From an uncultured Balneolaceae bacterium (GTDB lineage: Bacteria > Bacteroidota > Rhodothermia > Balneolales > Balneolaceae), in NCBI GenBank assembly GCA_913057825.1, contig CAJXOW010000021.1:1-53496 (forward strand): a DNA stretch of 53,496 bases. Reading direction: 5' to 3'. The notes below the pieces were generated by a model. That model searched no databases. It had not been told where the DNA came from and saw nothing but the letters and a program-made list of their open reading frames with translations. A program made the position numbers and the translations under genes. This document shows positions 35,475-43,340 of the stretch, in pieces (position 1 is the stretch's first letter; every line of letters begins with the position of its first letter).

Positions 35475-35540
35475 CCAGAGGCTCGAAGCTCGAGGCTCGA
35501 GGCTATTCGAACTGGTTTTATTGTTCTGTATACACGCTTT
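35475..35540. repeat. Solitary GCTNNAR heptamer arm with conserved tip
   Basis: gctcgaa, gctcgag, gctcgag, gctattc at 35475-35507, then tip attcgaactgg...ttctgtatacac. There is no adjacent partner; the matching inverted type occurs only at 36246-36286, beyond three further elements. Confidence 0.6.
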
Positions 35541-35606
35541 TACCGTTACGAAACGGAATACTGGAGCTATAATAAACTTCGATTTGGAAATAGGCAAAAG
35601 GATAAA

Positions 35607-35778
35607 GAAGCTGAAAGTTGAAAGCTCAAAGCTCAAAGAGGGCCCCGACTCCTGTTGGGAAGCATCTGACGGAAGGGGAAACGTATATAAATATTTAGAT
35701 ATAGGCATCTATGGACGCTGAACGGGTTGGGATACTCCGGGACCCTCTTTCAGCTTTGAGCTTTCAGCTTTCAGCTTC
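35607..35778. repeat. Inverted heptamer-armed element, GCTGAAA type
   Basis: Left arm 35607-35643 (gctgaaa, gttgaaa, gctcaaa, gctcaaa, gaggg) and right arm 35741-35778, core 97 bp. The right arm encodes the last residues of the small ORF that ends at 35764. Confidence 0.84.
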
Positions 35779-35988
35779 CCGATTGTACAACGTTTTGGCC
35801 TGGTGGGTACTTTGGTGGAGTTTGTAGGCACTGCGTTCTACGAGGTGTTCTTCGCCGCAGCAGCGCATGCGGACGACGGGTTTTATTTTGCTTAAAAGCC
35901 GATGCTGTGGTTTACGCTCGATGCGCTGCATTTCGGAGTTGCAGTGCGGACATTCTATGGAATCTCTTATACCTATAAAATTAAACAA
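35764..35988 (-). CDS. Small zinc-ribbon-like protein, uncertain
   Basis: A 74-residue frame with a TTG start. CPHC in the N-terminal third and CCG about 30 residues later could form a zinc ribbon, with a basic region between them. The frame begins at the edge of one hairpin element (35990) and ends inside the arm of another (REAES is arm-encoded), so it may be a cargo gene of the repeat cluster or a chance ORF. No family is recognised. Confidence 0.35.
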   Translation of the reverse strand: MFNFIGIRDSIECPHCNSEMQRIERKPQHRLLSKIKPVVRMRCCGEEHLVERSAYKLHQSTHQAKTLYNREAES

Positions 35989-35989
35989 T

Positions 35990-36286
<297 letters not shown>

Positions 36287-36309
36287 AAGCGTAAAAAAGT
36301 TGTACTTTT

Positions 36310-37641
36310 CTACGCTTTGAATATATGCTTTTCGCTGCGTGGTTCGACGTCTTTCATGGCGTTGCGGGCGTCGACGATGCAGTCGTTCCAGTCGGCGAGC
36401 TGCCGATAGTCGATGTCGCTGTGGTCGGTCGAGATAACCACGGCGTCGAAGTCGGAAATCGTTTCCTTATCCCATGAGACACTTTCAGTGCCGGTCCAGT
36501 AGCCGTGTTCGCGAGATTCCGGAATCACCGGCAGATAATGGTCGTAGTAGTACACATCGGCGCTGTACTCTTCCAGCAGGTCCATGATGCGGAACGAGGG
36601 ACTCTCACGCATATCGTCCACGTCGGGCTTGTAGGCAAGTCCCAGGACTAAAATCTTGCTGCCGTTGAGGGCTTTTTGGTGGGCATTCAAGGCGATAATC
36701 GTCTGATCGATAACGTACTGGGGCATCGAGGTGTTGATCTCGCCGGAAAGCTCGATAAACCGGGTGTTTTCATTGTACTCGCGGGCTTTCCAGGTAAGGT
36801 AGAATGGATCGATGGGGATGCAATGTCCGCCGAGTCCAGGCCCGGGCGTGAACTTCATAAAACCAAACGGCTTGGTCGCGGCCGCGTCTTCGACCTCGTG
36901 CACATCGATATCCATCTTGCTGAAAACCATCTTGAGTTCGTTGACCAGCGCGATATTGACCGACCGGAAAATATTCTCGGTCAGCTTGACCGCCTCGGCC
37001 GTCTTGGTATCGGTCACCGGCACGGATTCGACCACGGCCGACTCATACAATTCGCACGCCACATCCAGGGCTTCCTGCGTATGTCCGCCAACCACCTTCG
37101 GAATTTTGTCCGTCTTGAAATCGCGATTGCCCGGGTCTTCCCTTTCCGGACTGTACGCCACCAGCAGGTCCTCTTCAGCATCCAGGCCCGATCCCTCTTC
37201 CAGCATCGGAACAATCAGCTCCTCGGTCGTCCCCGGCCAGGTCGTTGACTCCAGCACGAAAAGCTGTCCCTCCTTCACATGCGGCGCCACCGTCTCGACC
37301 GTCTTCTCCACATAGGTCATGTCGGGCTCTCGATGTTCATCGAGCGGCGTCGGCACGCAAATAAGTACCGCATCGACTTCCGACACTCTCGAAAAATCGG
37401 TCGTACCCTCGGCGCGATCCGACTCGGCCAGTTTCCCCATCATCTCTTGATCCAGGTGCTTGATGTAGGGCGTACCGTCGGCGAGACATTCAATTTTATG
37501 CTCATCAATATCAAACCCGATCATATCAAATCCCACCTTGTGAAAGGTCCACAAGAGCGGCAACCCCACGTAACCGAGTCCGATGATACCTATCTTATAT
37601 TCTTTTGCCTGTATTCTGTTGGTGATCTTGTTTACGTCCAT
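36310..37641 (-). CDS. UDP-N-acetylglucosamine 6-dehydrogenase-like nucleotide-sugar dehydrogenase
   Basis: 443 residues. It oxidises C6 of a UDP-hexose to the uronic acid with two NAD. The N-terminal Rossmann motif is GIIGLGYVGLP (20-30); ESTTWPGTTEELI and KLTENIFRSVNIALVNEL are family blocks. The active-site Cys is in GPGLGGHCIPIDPFYLTWKA, and that exact run is typical of WbpA/TviB-type UDP-GlcNAc(or GalNAc) dehydrogenases rather than UDP-glucose dehydrogenase. With the 4-epimerase and decarboxylase nearby it would supply uronic-acid sugars for a capsule or O-antigen. The choice of GlcNAc over glucose is moderately sure. Confidence 0.87.
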   Translation of the reverse strand: MDVNKITNRIQAKEYKIGIIGLGYVGLPLLWTFHKVGFDMIGFDIDEHKIECLADGTPYIKHLDQEMMGKLAESDRAEGTTDFSRVSEVDAVLICVPTPLDEHREPDMTYVEKTVETVAPHVKEGQLFVLESTTWPGTTEELIVPMLEEGSGLDAEEDLLVAYSPEREDPGNRDFKTDKIPKVVGGHTQEALDVACELYESAVVESVPVTDTKTAEAVKLTENIFRSVNIALVNELKMVFSKMDIDVHEVEDAAATKPFGFMKFTPGPGLGGHCIPIDPFYLTWKAREYNENTRFIELSGEINTSMPQYVIDQTIIALNAHQKALNGSKILVLGLAYKPDVDDMRESPSFRIMDLLEEYSADVYYYDHYLPVIPESREHGYWTGTESVSWDKETISDFDAVVISTDHSDIDYRQLADWNDCIVDARNAMKDVEPRSEKHIFKA

Positions 37642-37685
37642 TACTTGTTTTTTGGTTTCTTGCTGAATTTAGAGAACGAATATAA

Positions 37686-37870
37686 GGATTTATGATTAAT
37701 AATTAATGATTTATGATTTTACCAGCTACGTTCACGGAATCTAATTGAAATTCACTTTCCTTGCATTTTAACACTGGCAAATATTAGAATTTGGACCCAC
37801 ACCTAATAATCGACTCCAAGAAATCATAAATCATCCATCATAAATCATTAATTACTAATCATCCATCATA
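37686..37870. repeat. Inverted heptamer-armed element, GATNNAT type
   Basis: Left arm 37686-37720, long right arm 37821-37870, core 100 bp. The right arm runs 16 bp into the 3' end of the Wzi gene and encodes its terminal MMDD. Confidence 0.85.
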
Positions 37871-39288
37871 AACTCGGCACCGAGCATCATGCCGGCGTTG
37901 TCGGGGAACATTTCGCCTATATCAAAAGCGATGCGGGATTTCAGGGTGATACGCTTCTCGCCGGGGAACGGGGTTTTCAGGTCGAGGTAGATCGAGTGTT
38001 GTTCTTTCGGGGGATCGATGCTGGTGGTGTAGTGGCCGTAGACGCCGTAGTTTCTTGTGAAGGAGTAGGCAGCCTCGTAATCCAGAGGGATATTTGAGAG
38101 GTACCCACCAATTGCGATATGATGGGCGATGAAGCGGTTGTTGATGACGCGTCCCGGGTTGTTTTGATTGCCGTCGACATACGTAAAGAAGGGACTGCCG
38201 ATGATGCGGCCCCCGTAGCTCCAGTCGTCGGCGTAGATCCCGTTATTGAAATAGTTATCCCGTCCGCCGAACGGATTGCCGCGGGGATCGTTGGGCTGGT
38301 CGTATCCCGGCGGCGGATCCGACGGGCCGGGCCCGCTTTGCGACTTGGTATAGTAAAATTCATACAGGATCGTCTCCACCGGATGTCGGTCGTTTCGATA
38401 GAGCGTGGCTCCCCATAGTCCGTCCTCCGGCGTGCGCATGGCCAGGCCGGATCCGTCTTCGAAGGGAAACGTTTTCTGCAGAAACAGGTTCCAGGTACCG
38501 AAGTCAAACCATCCGCCCACCTCCCAGAGTCCGAGGTGATTGCCGAGGACGTTAAGCTGTCCACTTTTTGGAGCGGACTCATCGCCCGCATTGCCAAAAA
38601 AGATATCTTTGTAATCGTCCAGCCCCGACGGCAGCCGACCACGATCAGGATCCACCCCTCCCCACTGCGCGCTGTGCAGGAGTCCGGCGAAACCTTTCAC
38701 CGGCACGTAGGGGAACACCACTTTAATATATCCCGCCTTCTGATGCAGGTAGGCGCCGCTCACCCAGCGGTCGTCCTCCAACCAGCCGTGCGAAAGCCAT
38801 CCCTTGACCTGCAGATACCCGTCGGTAAACGGTACCGGCGAAAAATCGGGAATCCCGAATCGAATTTGCGGGATCGGGGTGGTATTGCCGCTATACTGAA
38901 ACGGTCCGCTGGTAAGTGTACTCTGATACATCCCCAGCCGCAGCCGTTCACGTCCCCCGCTCAGCTCAAACGCCCCGTAGCGTGCCTTTAGATACGCCTG
39001 GTTCAGATGCGCCGTGGAATGATCCGACGCCCGCCCGAGCACCTCGACCCCGGCCGACCAGTCAAACAATCCCGAACCCTCATACGGCTTGGTCGACTGC
39101 AGCCTGAGCAGCCCGTTCGACGAGGAAGCATCCACCATTCCGAACCGGTTCGAATGCAGCCAGAACGGCAGAGTGCCCTCGGTGGCGGTGAGCAATTGCG
39201 TTTCGGCTTCGAAGTGCACTTGACTGCGGGCCGGGGTGGTGTTTAGGGCTATGAGTATACAGGCGGCTATGAACGGTAAGAAACGCAA
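37855..39288 (-). CDS. Capsule assembly Wzi-family outer-membrane protein
   Basis: 477 residues with a signal peptide ending at ARSQ. Wzi-family features: an FWLHSNRFG-type opening, repeated amphipathic strands (FELSGGRERLRLGMYQ, YLQVKGWLSHGWLEDDRW) and the central FAGLLHSAQWGG and DYKDIFFG segments. Wzi is an 18-strand outer-membrane barrel that attaches or organises capsular polysaccharide at the cell surface. The surrounding sugar-nucleotide genes fit. The start abuts the left arm of the next repeat and the C-terminal four residues come from another arm. Confidence 0.87.
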   Translation of the reverse strand: MRFLPFIAACILIALNTTPARSQVHFEAETQLLTATEGTLPFWLHSNRFGMVDASSSNGLLRLQSTKPYEGSGLFDWSAGVEVLGRASDHSTAHLNQAYLKARYGAFELSGGRERLRLGMYQSTLTSGPFQYSGNTTPIPQIRFGIPDFSPVPFTDGYLQVKGWLSHGWLEDDRWVSGAYLHQKAGYIKVVFPYVPVKGFAGLLHSAQWGGVDPDRGRLPSGLDDYKDIFFGNAGDESAPKSGQLNVLGNHLGLWEVGGWFDFGTWNLFLQKTFPFEDGSGLAMRTPEDGLWGATLYRNDRHPVETILYEFYYTKSQSGPGPSDPPPGYDQPNDPRGNPFGGRDNYFNNGIYADDWSYGGRIIGSPFFTYVDGNQNNPGRVINNRFIAHHIAIGGYLSNIPLDYEAAYSFTRNYGVYGHYTTSIDPPKEQHSIYLDLKTPFPGEKRITLKSRIAFDIGEMFPDNAGMMLGAEFMMDD

Positions 39289-39290
39289 TT

Positions 39291-39490
39291 TTGATTAATG
39301 ATTAATGATTTATGATTAATGATTTTTCTTGCTGTCTACACTTTACTTGCCTTACGTAGATTTCAGAAACATTAATTCTGTTCAATAATATATAATTACA
39401 GCGATAGAGTTCAATTACAGGCAACGATTTAATCATTAATCATCCATCATTAATCATCCATCATTAATTATAAATTATTAATTATAAATC
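39291..39490. repeat. Inverted heptamer-armed element with an extended right arm
   Basis: Left arm 39291-39325; right arm 39430-39490 is 61 bp, about 9 heptamers; core 104 bp. cgagcgaagcgagcg lies directly outside the right arm. Confidence 0.85.
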
Positions 39491-39507
39491 AGCGAGCGAA
39501 GCGAGCG

Positions 39508-40512
39508 TCAGTGGTACGTCCGAAACCAGTCGACGAACGCCTGGATGCCTTCTTCGAGGGTGGTGGAGGGTTGGAAGTTGATGATGTTGTAGAGGTCGGT
39601 GCAGTCGGCCCAGGTTTTGTAGACCTCTTCGGGTTTCATCGGCTCGTAGTTCTTTTCAGCTTCCTTGCCCATCTTTTCCTCGAGCAGGCGGATAAACTCG
39701 GCCAACTTGATCGGATTGTTGTTGCCTACATTATAGATACGGTACGGCGCGCTGCTGGTGGCGGGATCGGGATCGTCGGAATTCCAGCCAGGATCGGCTT
39801 CCGGGGGATGATCGATCAGCCGCGTCACCGCTTCCACAATGTCGTCGACATAGGTAAAGTCGCGGAACATATCCCCCTTATTGTAGACCGTAATGGGTTC
39901 ACCGTTTTTAATTTTCCGGGCGAAATGATAGTAGGCCATGTCGGGTCGACCCCACGGACCATACACCGTAAAAAACCGCAGCCCGCTCACCGGCATACCG
40001 GTCAGGTGCGCATACGAATGAGCCAGCATCTCGTTCGACTTTTTGGTGGCCGCATAGAACGAAATCGGGTGATTAGCGTCGTTGTGCACCGAATACGGCT
40101 GGCTCGTATTGGCCCCGTAGATCGACGAAGAAGATGCATACAGAAAATGGTCGACCTCCTGCTCCGATGCGGCCTCCAACACGTGCGTAAAGCCGACCAG
40201 ATTGTCGCGAACATACGCCTTGGTCCGCTGCAGCGAGTCTCGCACGCCCGTTTGTGCCGCCAGATGGATGACCACGTCAAACGAATGGTCTTCAAACAGT
40301 GCCAGCACTCCCTCTGCATCTGAAAGATCCTGCTCGATCATGGTGAAGCGGTCGTTCGACGAAAGCGAAGCAACCCGATCACGCTTCAGCTTTTCATTCG
40401 GTCGATCCGTCATATGATCCACCCCGATGACCTGCCATTCTTCCTGCAGGAGACGGTGGCAAAGATGAGAGCCGATAAATCCGGCGGCGCCGGTGATTAA
40501 TACCTTTTGCAA
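39508..40512 (-). CDS. UDP-glucuronate / UDP-sugar 4-epimerase (extended SDR)
   Basis: 334 residues from a TTG start at 40512, chosen because it gives MQKVLITGAAGFIGS. The frame stays open to 40605, but that extension is translated repeat sequence (QNPKSKI from the heptamers) and is probably not made. NAD-binding GAAGFIG, SSSSIYG with the catalytic Ser region, YAATKKSNE (YXXXK) and FRDFTYVDDIVEAV are visible. The GVRDSLQ and FFTVYGPWGRPDMA blocks place it with UDP-glucuronate/UDP-N-acetylglucosaminuronate 4-epimerases (CapI/WbpP type). It converts uronic-acid nucleotides made by the dehydrogenase encoded nearby. Confidence 0.85.
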   Translation of the reverse strand: MQKVLITGAAGFIGSHLCHRLLQEEWQVIGVDHMTDRPNEKLKRDRVASLSSNDRFTMIEQDLSDAEGVLALFEDHSFDVVIHLAAQTGVRDSLQRTKAYVRDNLVGFTHVLEAASEQEVDHFLYASSSSIYGANTSQPYSVHNDANHPISFYAATKKSNEMLAHSYAHLTGMPVSGLRFFTVYGPWGRPDMAYYHFARKIKNGEPITVYNKGDMFRDFTYVDDIVEAVTRLIDHPPEADPGWNSDDPDPATSSAPYRIYNVGNNNPIKLAEFIRLLEEKMGKEAEKNYEPMKPEEVYKTWADCTDLYNIINFQPSTTLEEGIQAFVDWFRTYH

Positions 40513-40517
40513 AGGGA

Positions 40518-40875
40518 TAATTTTGGATTTTGGATTTTGGATTTTGAAATACTGGCGCTTCTTGCAGGCAACTTGCGGTTTATGCCAAAAATTGGTTACA
40601 CACATTTACCGCCCTGCTGCCAGGCGGGACGCCGGTTCCTCGTTCGAAAGTTTTTCTCTTTCTGGCATCGTCTTGATATTCGAAGCAATACATCGATATA
40701 TGTGCTTGTGAATACCATTTTCCGAACGGGACCGAAAAACTTAATACTTCGGAACCGGCATCCCGCCTGGCTTCACTACTTGTCAACCTGTTACACCATT
40801 CATTGGCAAATTCGTTCACTGCCCAAGTAATCAAGTCTAAACATCCGCAATTCAAAATTCAAAATCCAAAATTTC
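40518..40875. repeat. GGATTTT heptamer element hosting a nested hairpin element
   Basis: Left arm 40518-40549 (ggatttt x3, then gaaat), right arm 40849-40875 (attcaaa, attcaaa, atccaaa inverted). The interior holds the hairpin 40619-40771. The left arm overlaps the spurious upstream extension of the epimerase ORF. Confidence 0.8.
40619..40771. repeat. Nested hairpin element, GCCAGGCGGGAYGCCGGTTCC arms
   Basis: Arms 40619-40639 and 40751-40771 pair at 20 of 21 positions. Tips tcgttcgaaagtttttctc and ccgaaaaacttaatacttc are diverged forms of the 11523/18329 tips; the innermost ggttcc/ggaacc is shared with them while the outer arm is new. Confidence 0.82.
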
Positions 40876-40892
40876 TAATTATCCGTCAGCCC

Positions 40893-42875
40893 TCAATACG
40901 CCCACAGTCTTAAACCGATCACGCCCCAGTAGGTCAGGTAGCCAGCCAGCAGAAGAAGCGCGGTGGAGCTGACCAGGGCGTGCCAACGGGTCCAGCGGGG
41001 AATTTTTTTACGTCGGGTCGCTTCAATAGATAATACAAAGAATACGGCTGCAAGCAGAGCAAAGATAACGGTCAGGAAGGCGAATGCGGCACTGGAGGGG
41101 GTTAATGCGCCGATATCGATCATCGGCATCTGCGTCAGCGCGAAAAAGGCGCCCACCAAGCTTGCAATGGCGATCAGCGGCAGCACCATCGTGCTGATAT
41201 AGACCCATCCGAAACGCCGGTTCTGCGACCAATAGCGTTTATAGAGGGCGTAGAAGATCCATCCGAGGGATATCAGCAGGGTCAATCCCATGATTCCGCC
41301 GAGCCCAAAGAGCAAACTTTTAAAGACGCCGGGTTTCCAGTCGGCCGACTTTACATGAAACGTATTGCGTGCTGCCATGATTTTACCGTACTGATCGGTT
41401 TCGGCAAACACCAGGCTGGCGATCGATTCATCCGGTTTGCGAAAGGTTCCGCCGCCCAGCGGGACCCACTTTTCGAGGGATCCGAACAGGCCTTCCTTAA
41501 CGTAGAGCGTATCCTCCTTGACCGATACGCTTGCCCCGTTAAGCAGCAAGTGAACAAACCGCAGCAGCTCGTTGCGGGGACTGCGACTCTCATAATATCC
41601 GGCAAACTCCTTCATCTTTTGGGCATCCAGGTCGACCGACGGAGTTTTCGGCTTCTGAGCTCCCTCGCTGATAAATGCGGTCAGCGCCTCCCGATACTCG
41701 CTCATTCCGCTGTTGCCGTTGATGAGTATCACGAATCCGCGGTTCAGATCCTTCGAATAGCGGACCGACGACAGAAAACCGGGCATGCCGCCGTCGTGTC
41801 CCACCGTTGGCCATCCGTTGATCTGCTGGGTGTAGAGTCCGACCCCATAGGCATCCTTCAATCCGTGCTTAGCCGCGAGCGTCGAATGTGACTGCTCCAT
41901 AAACGTCAGGGATGAATCGGCGATAATACGCATGCCCCGGTAGGATCCCCGGTTCAGGAGCATCATCACCCACTGCGACATCTGCTCGGCCGAGCTGCAC
42001 AGCGATCCGGCCGGACGCAGGTAGATCGGATGATACGGCAGCGGGTCGAACTTGCCGTCGGCATAAGAATAGCCGGTGGCCAGGGCCTGACGAACCGAAT
42101 CGGTGAGTGTAAAACTCGAAGAGGCCATATTCAGGGGATCGAGCAGCGTGCGTTTCAGATATCGATCAAACGGCTGCCCTGTAATCTTCGTAATAATATG
42201 TCCGGCCATTGCGTAGCCCGGATTGGAATACGAGTGACGGGTCCCCGGCCGCCAGCGAACGCGGTGCTTCTCCATTTTTGCCATTAGTCCCTCAAAGGCC
42301 GAAAGATCAGCCGGCCCTTCCCGGTTAAACAGCTTCTTGAAATGCATATCGTCGAAACCGGCCGTGTGCTCCAGCAGGTGAATCACCCGCACCGGAGCGG
42401 TCTCCGCCCACGGGTTTTCAATCGGAATTTCCGGGGCGATCTCGCGGACGGGCGTCTGCAGATCCAGCCTGCCCTGCTCGACCAGCCTCATCAGTCCCAT
42501 CGAAATAAACATCTTCGTGCTCGAACCCACCCGGAACAATGTCTGCGGTGTTACCGGGACGTCCGATTCACGGCCTGCCAAGCCGATCCCGGCCGACCAG
42601 AGTACCGAGTCCGGTCCGACGACCGAGACTGCCATTCCCGACAAGTCATTATCTTTTCTTAAAGAATCCAGGTGCGCCCGAAGCGTATCAAAACGGGCCG
42701 CGTCAAGATCGTCGGCAGCCAACGTATCTCCCGAAATTTTATACAGATCCCCCTCTTCCGCTTGCTTAAAGCCCTCATAGCCTATTCCGGCTTCCGCCCT
42801 TTGATTAAAACCTGCAAATATAACTAACAAACCCACCAAACTTACCATAAACTCCCGGTTAAAACCGCCCAACAT
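40893..42875 (-). CDS. Class C beta-lactamase-family serine hydrolase with membrane tail
   Basis: 660 residues. An N-terminal signal/anchor helix is followed by a beta-lactamase/transpeptidase-like domain (about 55-390) with SXXK at Ser118-Lys121 (VGSSTKMF). YSN lies in the HSYSNPGYAMAG block, and HDGG in VGHDGGMPGFLS replaces KTG. A DUF3471-like beta region follows, and four C-terminal membrane helices end the protein. Such proteins are esterase or D-aminopeptidase-like hydrolases of the envelope rather than true beta-lactamases; the substrate is unknown. It is flanked by repeat elements on both sides, so it is probably its own transcription unit. Confidence 0.85.
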   Translation of the reverse strand: MLGGFNREFMVSLVGLLVIFAGFNQRAEAGIGYEGFKQAEEGDLYKISGDTLAADDLDAARFDTLRAHLDSLRKDNDLSGMAVSVVGPDSVLWSAGIGLAGRESDVPVTPQTLFRVGSSTKMFISMGLMRLVEQGRLDLQTPVREIAPEIPIENPWAETAPVRVIHLLEHTAGFDDMHFKKLFNREGPADLSAFEGLMAKMEKHRVRWRPGTRHSYSNPGYAMAGHIITKITGQPFDRYLKRTLLDPLNMASSSFTLTDSVRQALATGYSYADGKFDPLPYHPIYLRPAGSLCSSAEQMSQWVMMLLNRGSYRGMRIIADSSLTFMEQSHSTLAAKHGLKDAYGVGLYTQQINGWPTVGHDGGMPGFLSSVRYSKDLNRGFVILINGNSGMSEYREALTAFISEGAQKPKTPSVDLDAQKMKEFAGYYESRSPRNELLRFVHLLLNGASVSVKEDTLYVKEGLFGSLEKWVPLGGGTFRKPDESIASLVFAETDQYGKIMAARNTFHVKSADWKPGVFKSLLFGLGGIMGLTLLISLGWIFYALYKRYWSQNRRFGWVYISTMVLPLIAIASLVGAFFALTQMPMIDIGALTPSSAAFAFLTVIFALLAAVFFVLSIEATRRKKIPRWTRWHALVSSTALLLLAGYLTYWGVIGLRLWAY

Positions 42876-42898
42876 AATCCTCCGATATTTTGGTTCAT

Positions 42899-43072
42899 AG
42901 ATTTATGAAACGCCGGGTGCCGGGCCGCGCCTTCGATGAAAAATTTTTTCTTACGGCTTTGCTTTTTCCTCTTTAGTTGCTGTGCAAATTCATGTTCACA
43001 ACCCTGAGAAAGTTTTGGTTCGAAAAATTTTAAGTACTCAGCGTGGCCCGGCACCCGGCGTTTCATAAATCT
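42899..43072. repeat. Hairpin element, 31-bp arms AGATTTATGAAACGCCGGG type
   Basis: Arms 42899-42929 and 43042-43072 pair at 30 of 31 positions; loop 112 bp. The right tip (ggttcgaaaaattttaagtact) aligns with the right tips of the 40619 and 9184 elements although the arms are unrelated. Confidence 0.86.
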
Positions 43073-43150
43073 GTATTAAATGATTCAGGAGATGGTACGA
43101 AGGATGGCAGTGATTGTTTCAATGGGGCAAAAAAAGTGATTGGCAAACTG

Positions 43151-43340
43151 ATAATTTTGAATTATGAATTTTGAATTACGGACGCTTCTGGCTGGCATTC
43201 AAATGTTTTGGCGGCCACAGTCTTATTGCTGCTGCCTGTAATAACGGCTAACAACAAAAAGGCTGGCGCAAGCACGTGCCTTTACAACCGCTAGATGCCC
43301 TCATCAATTCAAAATTCTTAATTCAAAATTCAAAATTATC
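43151..43340. repeat. Inverted heptamer-armed element, GAATTTT type
   Basis: Left arm 43151-43179 (attttga, attatga, attttga, attacg), right arm 43304-43340 inverted, core 124 bp. The right arm encodes NFEF and the stop of the next gene. Confidence 0.83.
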
